Assembly: GCA_002328185.1 (NCBI GenBank)
Contig: DCWQ01000056.1
Span: 1 to 32,333, forward strand
Length of the DNA stretch: 32,333 nt
Source: Dehalococcoidia bacterium UBA2158
GTDB taxonomy: Bacteria; Chloroflexota; Dehalococcoidia; Lucifugimonadales; UBA3495
Direction of reading: 5' to 3'
The notes under the pieces were generated by a model. That model searched no databases. It worked only from the letters and a program-made list of their open reading frames with translations, and was not told where the DNA came from. Positions 6,842 to 14,141 of the stretch are shown here, piece after piece; position 1 is the stretch's first letter, and each line of letters opens with the position of its first letter. The position numbers were made by a program, and so were the translations under genes.

Positions 6842-6962
6842 TGGAAGGAGTTCCAATGACCGGTATATTATCTGAATCTAGGCACGTCACCTTGACGAAA
6901 CCGCTTCACGCATGCGAGGATAGCGGAGCGTTTTCAGAAACTACTGAAGGCGCTCTTTTTTT
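6842..6962 (+). ncRNA. Possible short leader/small RNA ending at an orphan terminator
   Basis: TGGAA (6842-6846) and TTCCA (6851-6855) form a small hairpin whose loop is the Shine-Dalgarno-like GGAG. An ATG at 6856 follows directly. The open frame from that ATG runs through two terminators to 7122 and does not resemble a protein, so I do not call it a gene. The plus-oriented terminator at 6926-6962 has no plus-strand gene upstream. A short RNA or the remains of a lost gene is an inference. Confidence 0.25.
6926..6962 (+). terminator. Rho-independent terminator (plus strand)
   Basis: GAGCG-TT-TTCAG pairs with CTGAA-GG-CGCTC around a 6-nt loop, followed by seven T at 6956-6962. It has no T-run on the minus strand, so it acts on plus-strand transcription. 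Confidence 0.75.
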
Positions 6963-6980
6963 GCCCGGCGCCAAAGATGT

Positions 6981-7009
6981 AAAAACCCTCACAAACGAGG
7001 GGGCTTTTC
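6981..7009 (-). terminator. Terminator of the MFS gene at 7078
   Basis: On the minus strand CCCTC (with extra CC before it) pairs with GAGGG across GTTTGT, followed by five T. It lies about 70 bp after the stop of the MFS carrier. The plus strand also has a CTTTTCTT tail, so it may work both ways. Confidence 0.7.
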
Positions 7010-7045
7010 TTGTTTCAGCGACACTCCACCTCGGGAAGGCCCGAG

Positions 7046-7070
7046 GGCGGGTATTGGTGACGGTGTCGGA
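7046..7070 (+). repeat. Short G-rich repeat, copy a
   Basis: GGGCGGGTATTGGTGACGGT followed by GTCGG. It matches GGGCGGGGTACTGGTGACGG followed by TGGAGG at 15544-15569 with few differences. Both lie just outside the 3' end of minus-strand genes (MFS, P450). The meaning is unknown. Confidence 0.35.
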
Positions 7071-7077
7071 GTCCCTG

Positions 7078-8409
7078 CTAATCTTGGCGGGATTCCGTGG
7101 GCGCCTGTCGGTAGGACGGTGAGAACTGCGGCTTTTTGGCGAACAAGAAAAATACCCCGCTTAAAGACCCGATTCCCCCGAGAATGAAGAATGCCAGCGT
7201 ATAGTTCCCACGGGCGTCGAACATGGCGGCGGCGAAAAGCGGTGCTACCAGCATGAACATGTAAAGCGGCGCCATGGAAATCCCCGTGATGGTGGCGTAG
7301 GCACCCTTACCAAAATAGTCTCCCCTTATGGCTGTGGTTAACGGGACCCGCCCGCCAAAGCCCGCGCCGTAGACGACTGCGAACAGCACGGCCATGGTCA
7401 GGTTGTCGACAAAGGCCGCCATAAGAAACCCAACCGCCTGCAAGGCCGTGAAACCGAAGAGGGCCAGGTTCTTGGGCACCCGGTCACCAACGTAACCTCC
7501 AATTAGCTGGAACACCGCTCCCACCGCCATCAGCACAGACCAGACGTAGGCTGCAGTTTGTAGGGACAGCCCTTGGTCGGTCAGCATGGGCACCATGTGG
7601 ACCGTCAAGGTGGCAATGAGCATTGACGACAAGGCGTGGCCGAAGGTTATGAACCAGAAAGCGCTGGTGCGTATAGCCTGCCGTGCGGTGAACTCTGGCC
7701 CGTCATCCAGACTGTCCGAATCAATTGAGGCTCCTCCCTCAGGGAGTTCCGGGGCTTTGGATGGAAGAGCCCCATCTGGCCGTTCACCGTAGTTTTCTGG
7801 GCGCTCGCGTATTAACCGAGACAGAGGCCATCCCGCGGCGAGAAACACGATTCCAATCCACATCGCCGTGGCACTCCATCCGTGCTGAGCAGGGTTCACC
7901 GCCCAAGCTAAAGCGGGCACCAACAGCAGTCCGCCCAGAAATGAGCCTTCGCCTGCCACCGCCATGGCTCGGCCCTTCATGCGGTTAAACCAACGGTTTA
8001 TTACGGTCATCATGGGCAGCCAGGTACCCGCCGCCGTCCCGAGCATGATGAACGCGTATGAGACGTAGAAGGTCACTATATGGGTCGTCTGGCTGAATAG
8101 GATGAACCCCAAACCGGTAATCGAAAACCCGATGAATACCATCCGCCGGGGGCCTAGCTTGTCGATCAAGTAGCCCATGAGAGGACCGATCAAGCTGCCT
8201 TCAAGCTGAGCCATGGAAAAGGCGCCCGTTAGTTGGGTACGGCTCCAACCAAAGTGCATTTCCAAGGCCTTAACCCACACACCCACTCCGTTCCACACGG
8301 GCCCGCCAGCCAACGCAGTCACCAATAACGTAAGACCGACTAATTTCCAGCCATAAAACAGCCCTAGCACTCGGGTCGCAGCACTGGGCTTAGTGTCGGG
8401 TTGGGTCAT
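7078..8409 (-). CDS. MFS transporter (monocarboxylate/oxalate-formate antiporter-like)
   Basis: A 443-residue integral membrane protein with about 12 hydrophobic helices and a charged central loop (about residues 205-245, rich in E/D/S), the usual 6+6 MFS layout. The loop between helices 2 and 3 reads GYLIDKLGPRRM, the MFS motif A pattern. The equivalent in the second half is GGYVGDRVPK. The N-terminal FYGWKLVGLTLL and GVGVWVKALEMHFGWSRTQL resemble monocarboxylate/oxalate-formate type carriers, so an organic acid is the likely substrate (inference). The ATG is at 8409. It is transcribed alone, with its own terminator near 7000, and lies in cassette 2. It is not closely similar to the two other MFS carriers in the window. 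Confidence 0.9.
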   Translation of the reverse strand: MTQPDTKPSAATRVLGLFYGWKLVGLTLLVTALAGGPVWNGVGVWVKALEMHFGWSRTQLTGAFSMAQLEGSLIGPLMGYLIDKLGPRRMVFIGFSITGLGFILFSQTTHIVTFYVSYAFIMLGTAAGTWLPMMTVINRWFNRMKGRAMAVAGEGSFLGGLLLVPALAWAVNPAQHGWSATAMWIGIVFLAAGWPLSRLIRERPENYGERPDGALPSKAPELPEGGASIDSDSLDDGPEFTARQAIRTSAFWFITFGHALSSMLIATLTVHMVPMLTDQGLSLQTAAYVWSVLMAVGAVFQLIGGYVGDRVPKNLALFGFTALQAVGFLMAAFVDNLTMAVLFAVVYGAGFGGRVPLTTAIRGDYFGKGAYATITGISMAPLYMFMLVAPLFAAAMFDARGNYTLAFFILGGIGSLSGVFFLFAKKPQFSPSYRQAPTESRQD

Positions 8410-8663
8410 CTTATTTAAAAGGGCACCTCGACCGGATACGAGGAGGTTGACTTTGATATCCCATCATGCTCCGTTGTAGACCCGGATTCAATGTCAAAAC
8501 TGTAATCTGGCAACGAATATGTCGTGCCACTGGGTAAAAGAGAAAACGCAAAGAGAGCCTAGATAGGGAAATTACAATTAAAATCGCCTAGAATCGCCGC
8601 TATTGGGGCTTCGAAAGGACATACTTGGGATGTCGTGTGATGAAGTAATACGACCAGCGTCGA

Positions 8664-8720
8664 ACTCAAGAACCGGTGGGGGGTGACCCTGTGTCAGTTC
8701 GACTATAATCTTCGGCACCA
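8664..8720 (+). repeat. tRNA-Leu 3'-half fragment, copy 3 (att-like)
   Basis: The loop CTCAAGA (CAA at the anticodon place) is followed by ACCGG, the variable arm GGGGTGACCC and the T-loop TTCGACT, ending CTTCGGCACCA. The 3' side of the T stem is mutated (ATAAT), so it cannot fold properly. There is no 5' half. Unlike copies 1, 2 and 4 it is not followed by an integrase relic. Confidence 0.75.
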
Positions 8721-8733
8721 CTCATTGTAGGAA

Positions 8734-8771
8734 GGAAAGCCACTGGAGGCGATTCCAGTGGCTTTCCTTTT
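8734..8771. terminator. Bidirectional terminator
   Basis: GGAAAGCCACTGGA pairs perfectly with TCCAGTGGCTTTCC, followed by TTTT. Its sequence differs from the terminators after the other tRNA fragments. Lying 18 bp beyond the stop of the ABC permease gene, it can also end the minus-strand exporter operon. Confidence 0.8.
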
Positions 8772-8788
8772 AGTCGGTTTATACTCAT

Positions 8789-10051
8789 TCATGCACTACG
8801 AAGCGCCACAATGGGGTCGACATTAGCAGCCTTGAAGGCTGGGTAAACACCGCTGATGAATCCTACAGATACCGCAACACCTGAGGCAAGACCGATGCTC
8901 CAGAGTTTGATCACTGTGTTCAATTCCTGCCCCATTAATTGTTGTCCTCCAACTCCAGTGGCAACTCCAACACCAAGCAATATGCCCAAAGCCCCACCGA
9001 CGATACTCACTGTTAGAGCTTCTATAATGAATTGAGTGGCGATGTCATTAGCCGTAGCTCCCACAGCCCTCCGAATACCGATCTCCTTAGTCCTCTCGAC
9101 AACTGAAACTAGCATGATGTTCATGACGCCTATTGCGCCGACAATAAGCGATATACCGGCGATGCTTCCTAGAAGGATTGATAGAGTGGCGTTAACCTCT
9201 TCCTGAGCCGAGATTAATTCGTTCTGAGTTTGGACCGTGAAGTCCGGCTCCGTTACGGCGTGGTGCCGGAGAAGGAATTTGGTAACTTCATCCTTTACTA
9301 TCCCTTGGTCGACGGTTGGATCAGAGCGGATCGTAATCTGGTTGATATTGATATCACCTTGGGGGTTTCTCAGGAATGCTATACGGCTCTGAAGGGTGGG
9401 AACCGGTATAAAAACGTAATCGTCCTGGCTCCCTTCCCCTCTTCCTCCCTGAGGCGCCATAACCCCAACCACTCGAAAATTGAACCCGACGCGGCCTCCT
9501 GCGAACGATAATCTAACGGTTTTCCCAACTCCATCGTTATCCGGGAAAAGACTTTTGCCAACTTCTGAGCCTAGCGCGATCGATAGCGCTTTCCGTTCTA
9601 CATCTTGAGTATTTATGAAACGGCCATAATCCGGGTCGAGGTTTCGAACAGGAGCATAGTCTGCCGTTGTGCCGACTATCCCCACTCCCAAGTTGTTAGA
9701 TCCAGAGATAGCTTGAGCATTGAAGTTTAATTGAGGGACCACTCCAATCACACCAGGCAAAGATGCTTCTTTAATCGCATCGGCATCACTAGCAAGCAAT
9801 GTCAACCCTGATCCCGCTTGACCGCGCGCACCTGTCTGTTGATTGTTGGTAGCTGCAGGCCGGACGAACGTGAGATCCGATCCTAATCCAATGATTTGAG
9901 CTTTTACCCCTTCTTGGGCCCCTTGGCCCACTGCTACCATGATAATCACGGAGCTCACCCCGATGATAAGACCAAGTAAAGTCAAAAAGCTCCGTAATGG
10001 ATTCGAAAGCAGCTCCTTAACACCGGTGATTACAGCATCAAGAATGGTCAT
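8789..10051 (-). CDS. MacB/FtsX-type ABC transporter permease
   Basis: A 420-residue permease of the MacB/LolC/FtsX family. TM1 is at about residues 20-42 (SFLTLLGLIIGVSSVIIMVA). A large extracytoplasmic domain spans about 45-285. Three C-terminal helices start at about 288 (SILLGSIAGISLIVGAIGVM). The conserved EIGIRRAVGAT segment after TM2 is the coupling region for the ATPase. The closing GVYPAFKAANVDPIVALR is the classic family ending. It is the third gene of a minus-strand operon, 7 bp after the ATPase gene. With the ATPase and the adaptor it should form a MacAB-like exporter of peptides, lipids or small molecules. The ATP-binding domain is a separate protein, unlike MacB itself. Confidence 0.92.
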   Translation of the reverse strand: MTILDAVITGVKELLSNPLRSFLTLLGLIIGVSSVIIMVAVGQGAQEGVKAQIIGLGSDLTFVRPAATNNQQTGARGQAGSGLTLLASDADAIKEASLPGVIGVVPQLNFNAQAISGSNNLGVGIVGTTADYAPVRNLDPDYGRFINTQDVERKALSIALGSEVGKSLFPDNDGVGKTVRLSFAGGRVGFNFRVVGVMAPQGGRGEGSQDDYVFIPVPTLQSRIAFLRNPQGDININQITIRSDPTVDQGIVKDEVTKFLLRHHAVTEPDFTVQTQNELISAQEEVNATLSILLGSIAGISLIVGAIGVMNIMLVSVVERTKEIGIRRAVGATANDIATQFIIEALTVSIVGGALGILLGVGVATGVGGQQLMGQELNTVIKLWSIGLASGVAVSVGFISGVYPAFKAANVDPIVALRSA

Positions 10052-10058
10052 ATTTTAA

Positions 10059-10757
10059 TCATTCTTCTAGACGAGTCACTGGTGCAATAGAAGTGCGGTC
10101 GTCAAGAATAAGGCCATCTCTCATAAGGATCGATCTCTTAGTCCAATCTGCGATATGAGGTTCATGGGTTACAACTACTACAGTGATTCGGTGCTCTTCA
10201 ACCAGGTTGCTCAAGATCCCCATGATTTCGTTGCCAGTGTCAGTGTCAAGAGCACCTGTAGGCTCGTCGGCCAATATCACTTGGGGATTAACCACCAAAG
10301 ACCTAGCTATCGCCACACGTTGTTGTTGCCCACCGGACATCTGATTGGGGCGATGGTGAAGACGGTCAGATAGGCCTAGCTGATCCAATGCTTCAGAAGC
10401 ACGCCGCCTTCGGTTCGAGACCTTGTTGTAAAGAAGTGGTAACTCTACCTGTTCTAATGCAGATAGCCTTGGTAACAAGTTGTAGTTCTGAAAGATGAAA
10501 CCGAACCAACGTCCTCGCAAAGCAGATCTAGACTTATCTGACAAGTTAGCTACATCTAAGTTTCCAAGTATGTATTGGCCTTCCGTAGGCCGGTCCAAAC
10601 ATCCCAAGATGTTCATTAGAGTAGATTTACCTGAACCTGACTGGCCCATGATCGATAGAAACTCTCCAGACTCGATCTTCAGATCAAGTTTATTCAGAGC
10701 GTGGACGGGGCCAGCGCCGGTCCAATATGCTTTGGAAACCTCACGAAGTTCTATCAA
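10059..10757 (-). CDS. ABC transporter ATP-binding protein (MacB/LolD type)
   Basis: A 232-residue ATPase with Walker A GQSGSGKST at 38-46, a Q-loop in FIFQNYNLLPRL, the signature MSGGQQQRVAIARSL, Walker B VILADEPTGALD, and the switch His in VVVTHEPH. Sequence features match the LolD/MacB clade that powers FtsX-like permeases by mechanotransmission. The ATG overlaps the stop of the upstream adaptor gene by 4 bases, so translation is coupled. The permease follows after 7 bp. It is cytoplasmic and membrane-associated. Confidence 0.95.
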   Translation of the reverse strand: MIELREVSKAYWTGAGPVHALNKLDLKIESGEFLSIMGQSGSGKSTLMNILGCLDRPTEGQYILGNLDVANLSDKSRSALRGRWFGFIFQNYNLLPRLSALEQVELPLLYNKVSNRRRRASEALDQLGLSDRLHHRPNQMSGGQQQRVAIARSLVVNPQVILADEPTGALDTDTGNEIMGILSNLVEEHRITVVVVTHEPHIADWTKRSILMRDGLILDDRTSIAPVTRLEE

Positions 10758-13192
10758 CGAGGGGCACCCCTTTTTCCAGGTCTATCTGTAGAGCCATTGG
10801 ACGGACTGGAGATCGGAATAGAAGCATCTGATGCTCCGGGAATCAACACCACTTGACCCTCTTCTAAGCCGGAAATGATTTCAGTTTGATCTCCGTTTGT
10901 AATACCAATGCTCACGGGAACACTAGTGGTTGTCATTTGGTCTTGCCCTAGCAATGTAACAACTTCGCGCCCCTTGTCACTCTGAATCGCTTGTGCCGGC
11001 ACTATCAGCACGTCCTCTTTGATTTCCAATAACATCGTCACACTGGCGTTCATACCGATGGCCGGTTTAACACGGGTTCTTGTAGATCCAGTACGGCTAT
11101 TTCCGCCAGTAGCACTCCCGGAAAAACATTTTTCTTGGATCAGACTCGTCTCGCTAGGCGTCAGATCACTTGGGCTAGAGACCTCCCTGCCAACCTGTTC
11201 AGCAGCACACCGTCTGAGAGCTTGCATATCTATTCCCGATCCGATACCAGGTCTCGAACCTGCAACTGAAGAACCGCTCGCTCCTTGCAGCAACGAACCA
11301 AATCTAGGAAGAATCTCTGCAGCCTCTCTCATATTGAGAAATTCGGCCTGTGCTGGATAAGTTACAATCCCCTGGGTTATTTGAGGCAAGGATGTAATGT
11401 TGGCTAGCTTAATTATGAAAGGTTGATCTGGAATAGAATCGAATGTGGCCATACCTAGGTCTCCAGACGTCAGTTCAATGAAATCCGATTCTGATACCGT
11501 TAGGTCCACTCCGACTGAGTCGAGATCGACCAGAGAAAAAGCAGTCGTAGACGCTGTAACCCAAACCCCTTTCGATATGTTGACAGCACCGATTTGCCCC
11601 GCGAACGGAGCTAAAAGCACCATATCGGTCAAAGTTTCTTGAGCTTGGTCCACAGATTGCTTAGCCTTCGCGATATTTAATTCTTGAAGTTTAATCTCGT
11701 TTTCTGAAGGACCATCCAACAGGTCGTCCTTTTTTCTAAGAGCACTAGTCAGAGTGGATTCGGCACTTTTTATTGCTGCTAGTAGTTGGGCAGATTTAGA
11801 TTCTGAGAGTGGGTCATCTAATGATGATCGTTTAGCGGATGCAGAGACAAGGTTGGCAGCGGCCAAATCACGGCTATCAAGAGTTTTTAAATAGCTGCTG
11901 TTGCTTTTTATGAAATCTCTACTCCCTTCCGAAACGATAACGTTACCAGACGTGGTTGAATCGACTGTACCAGATAAGAATCTTATAGATGTTTCAGACA
12001 GCGGAAGACCAGCACTGCTGCAAATCGGGCTAACACCTAGCGCTATGATTTCATCCAACCAGAGAGTCCGATTCGACGACATTTGCGCTGTGTCTGCTGA
12101 GAACCTGACTCCGACTCCTTGGACTTCAATGTCGCTTTCTAACTTCGACATCGGTGAACTCACCAAGGTCCAGACGTCCTCTTCTAGCGCTGGTATTGAG
12201 AAAACTTCTAGTGGCGTTGAGAACGGCCAAGAATCATAAAGTGTTAGTTCAAAATAACCCTTCCCAATCGTAGTATCGGATCTAACCCAAAACTCTATTT
12301 GGTCGAATTCCGATAAATCCAACTTTGCGAATGTCTTCTTGGCTATCACGCTTTCATGTTTTTTATGTTCGAAAGCAATTTCACCCCATACATAATGAGG
12401 CAGTTCTATCTTGAGAGAACTGTGCCCTTGTACAAATGCATCAGTATCCAATTTAAGAAATACGTCGGTATGGTCTACCTCGTTCCAAACACTTTCAGCA
12501 TCGTCAATCAATATTTGAGGCTGTATTTGGTTGAGGTTACAAAAGGACTGTTGGATTAGCTTCAAATCAGTATAAGCTGACTGAACTTGGCGATCTGCGG
12601 AAACGACTTCGGTTCGTCTTTGTGTGACATTAGCATCCGATGATGAAATATCGGAATAAGTTGGAGGCTCAAGTGCGTTTTCATAGTTCAATTTTGCCGA
12701 GGCTATTTGGGATATAGCACTTGAAATAGCCTTTTCTGCCTCCGACAAAACTGCTTCTGATGGAGCCTCCAATAATTGAGAGAGACGTAGTTCCGCTTCT
12801 AAAAGGTTGTTCTGCGCAATTATGAGACCGTTTTGGGCGTCTCGATTAACGAGTGCAGCTAGCACGTCTCCTTCATCTACTTGGTTTCCCAACTCCACTT
12901 CGACTGTCTCCACAACCCCGCTTGACCCAAAATTCAATTCTGCGGATTCTCGAGCGGTAGCTGTGCCGGAGGTTGTCAACGTCGTAGCTATATTGCCTCG
13001 TTCAACCGTGACCTGGTCAAATGTCGGCACGGAATCGACAGAACCATCGTCTACGTACCACTCCGTAAATCCGCAAAATCCCCCTAAAATGATGCCGGTG
13101 AGCAATAACAACCCAATCAGCAGCTTTGGAATACTCTGAGGTTTCTCTCGAATTATTTCTCTCGGGTCCATCTGTTCGGGAGTTTGGGCCAT
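10754..13192 (-). CDS. HlyD/MacA-like adaptor with inserted beta-sandwich domain
   Basis: An 812-residue protein anchored by one N-terminal helix (about 23-42). The two half-motifs of the lipoyl-like domain are at about 83-117 (GSSGVVETVEVELGNQVDEG) and 523-556 (LLAPFAGQIGAVNISKGVWV). The stretch between them, normally a coiled-coil hairpin of 100-200 residues, is about 400 residues long. It contains a beta-sandwich segment at about 228-386 resembling carbohydrate-binding/galactose-binding-like modules (DDAESVWNEVDH, GHSSLKIELP, LDLSEFDQIEFWVRS, IPALEEDVWTLVSSPM, WLDEI). Cys218 and Cys391 flank it and could form a disulfide. The beta-barrel and membrane-proximal domains follow to the C-terminus. 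ATG 13192 is preferred to the TTG one codon earlier because AAGGA lies upstream. It is the first gene of the exporter operon. Confidence 0.88.
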   Translation of the reverse strand: MAQTPEQMDPREIIREKPQSIPKLLIGLLLLTGIILGGFCGFTEWYVDDGSVDSVPTFDQVTVERGNIATTLTTSGTATARESAELNFGSSGVVETVEVELGNQVDEGDVLAALVNRDAQNGLIIAQNNLLEAELRLSQLLEAPSEAVLSEAEKAISSAISQIASAKLNYENALEPPTYSDISSSDANVTQRRTEVVSADRQVQSAYTDLKLIQQSFCNLNQIQPQILIDDAESVWNEVDHTDVFLKLDTDAFVQGHSSLKIELPHYVWGEIAFEHKKHESVIAKKTFAKLDLSEFDQIEFWVRSDTTIGKGYFELTLYDSWPFSTPLEVFSIPALEEDVWTLVSSPMSKLESDIEVQGVGVRFSADTAQMSSNRTLWLDEIIALGVSPICSSAGLPLSETSIRFLSGTVDSTTSGNVIVSEGSRDFIKSNSSYLKTLDSRDLAAANLVSASAKRSSLDDPLSESKSAQLLAAIKSAESTLTSALRKKDDLLDGPSENEIKLQELNIAKAKQSVDQAQETLTDMVLLAPFAGQIGAVNISKGVWVTASTTAFSLVDLDSVGVDLTVSESDFIELTSGDLGMATFDSIPDQPFIIKLANITSLPQITQGIVTYPAQAEFLNMREAAEILPRFGSLLQGASGSSVAGSRPGIGSGIDMQALRRCAAEQVGREVSSPSDLTPSETSLIQEKCFSGSATGGNSRTGSTRTRVKPAIGMNASVTMLLEIKEDVLIVPAQAIQSDKGREVVTLLGQDQMTTTSVPVSIGITNGDQTEIISGLEEGQVVLIPGASDASIPISSPSNGSTDRPGKRGAPR

Positions 13193-13399
13193 CAATTAGT
13201 TCCTTCGCCTCAGTTCGTGAATGTCATTAGGTATATCAGATAATTAACTTCCCTAATATACCCAATGACGTTTCTAATATATAACGAAACTTTGAAGAAA
13301 CTTTGAAGACCTCAAAATCGTTTGGCTTACACTTATTTTAGGCCCGCTATCGTGATAGACCGCTAAATGGCCCAACGTCTCTATCTACTTGTGGCGTAG
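13193..13399. promoter_or_regulatory. AT-rich upstream region of the exporter operon
   Basis: No gene seen. It is strongly AT-rich, with a near-tandem repeat GAAACTTTGAAGA at about 13285-13310 and ATATAC/ATATAT motifs. It is the likely promoter region of the minus-strand exporter operon. A specific -10/-35 cannot be chosen with confidence. Confidence 0.35.
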
Positions 13400-13570
13400 T
13401 TGAACGCCGTCCACGTCGATACCGTCAAGGAGAAGTCCGTGGTGGCCATCCGGCCCAAGCCAGCTTTCCGGCCAATCTTTGAAGTAGCCACCACCCGCGA
13501 GGGCAGTGAAATCGCCTTGGTAAACCAGACGCCCCAGACTCAAGGAGAGCCTGAGGCGTCTGAATCGCGT
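13400..13570 (+). pseudogene. Probable recombinase C-terminal relic
   Basis: The open frame reads VHVDTVKEKSVVAIRPKPAF then RPIFEVATTREGSEIALVN. I associate this pattern with the C-terminal tail of serine-type site-specific recombinases in Chloroflexota, but only from memory of the general pattern. No catalytic domain is present, and an in-frame TAG lies just upstream at about 13397. It reads directly into a degenerate tRNA-like sequence on the opposite strand, which fits an integration scar. It could instead be an unrelated fragment. Confidence 0.35.
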
Positions 13571-13572
13571 TC

Positions 13573-13645
13573 CTGGTGGAAACGAGGGAGAGTCGAACCC
13601 CAAACGCGGATCATTCTGTCGCCGCTGCACTACGGGAGTTGTCCG
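13573..13645 (-). pseudogene. Degenerate tRNA-like sequence
   Basis: On the minus strand it has a D-arm-like CCCGTAGTGCAGCGG, a T-loop GGGGTTCGACTCTCC and an end CGTTTCCACCA. The acceptor halves do not pair well and no anticodon stem can be drawn, so it is not a working tRNA. The D-arm resembles Glu/Gln-type tRNAs rather than the leucine-type fragments elsewhere. Confidence 0.45.
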
Positions 13646-13762
13646 TATGTCTAGCTCGTTTGGCCGGCACCCTTGACTGGACGGACCATACAAGTAAGCA
13701 CAACCAGAGACCGATCATTGCGTGGGTTTCATGATGAAACTGATTAATACAAAGCGCATCGT

Positions 13763-13818
13763 ACTCAAAAACCAGTGGGGGTGACCCCGTGTCAGTTCGA
13801 CTCTGACGTTCGGCACCA
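13763..13818 (+). repeat. tRNA-Leu 3'-half fragment, copy 4 (att-like)
   Basis: The loop CTCAAAA (CAA at the anticodon place, leucine) is followed by ACCAG, the variable arm GGGGGTGACCCC, a perfect T arm GTCAG-TTCGACT-CTGAC and GTTCGGC-A-CCA. The 5' half is absent. It is followed by the same terminator and integrase relic as copy 1. Confidence 0.75.
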
Positions 13819-13832
13819 CTCATTGTAGGCAT

Positions 13833-13874
13833 GAAAAAGCTCCGCAGACCAGAAATCTGCGGGGCTTCTTTTTT
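13833..13874 (+). terminator. Hairpin terminator after tRNA fragment 4
   Basis: GAAAAAGCTCCGCAGA pairs with TCTGCGGGGCTTCTTTT with one or two mismatches, followed by a T-run at 13869-13874. It is homologous to the terminators at 1227 and 5051. Confidence 0.75.
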
Positions 13875-13918
13875 GGCCAAATTGCCAAACGTCGACCAAA
13901 GGTTTTGGGATACGTCGA

Positions 13919-14060
13919 CTAACTGCGTTTCAGTAGGTTCTCCGCCGCGATGGCCAAGTTGTCCTGCATGTCGGGCAAAACGTGGGAATAGGTGTCCAAG
14001 GTGATGGTGACGCTGGAATGGGCCGGCGGGTTTTTCTTTGGCGACACCGACCTTAGCCTG
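13919..14060 (-). pseudogene. Tyrosine recombinase C-terminal relic, copy 3
   Basis: Minus-strand translation reads PAHSSVTITLDTYSHVLPDM then QDNLAIAAENLLKRS and a stop at 13919-13921. It includes the nucleophile tyrosine, but all other catalytic residues are missing. Upstream of AHSS it keeps the PKKNP oddity shared with the relic at 1625, so the two share a recent ancestor. Here the 3' end is uninterrupted, giving the reference for the insertion at 1321-1646. Confidence 0.78.
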
Positions 14061-14141
14061 GAACTTTTGGTTAACGGAGGGACACTTCCTAACCGGGTAC
14101 GGCCCTTCCTTAAGGGCCACCGCAAGTCACCTCGCATCCAT

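Noticed and set aside
6856..7122. 88-codon plus-strand ORF with a good Shine-Dalgarno
   Set aside because: It runs across two terminator hairpins and into the 3' end of the MFS gene on the other strand, and its product looks random.
13611..14120. 169-codon minus-strand ORF across the fourth tRNA fragment
   Set aside because: It crosses the tRNA fragment and its terminator, and reads the integrase relic out of frame; the integrase tail is in another frame.
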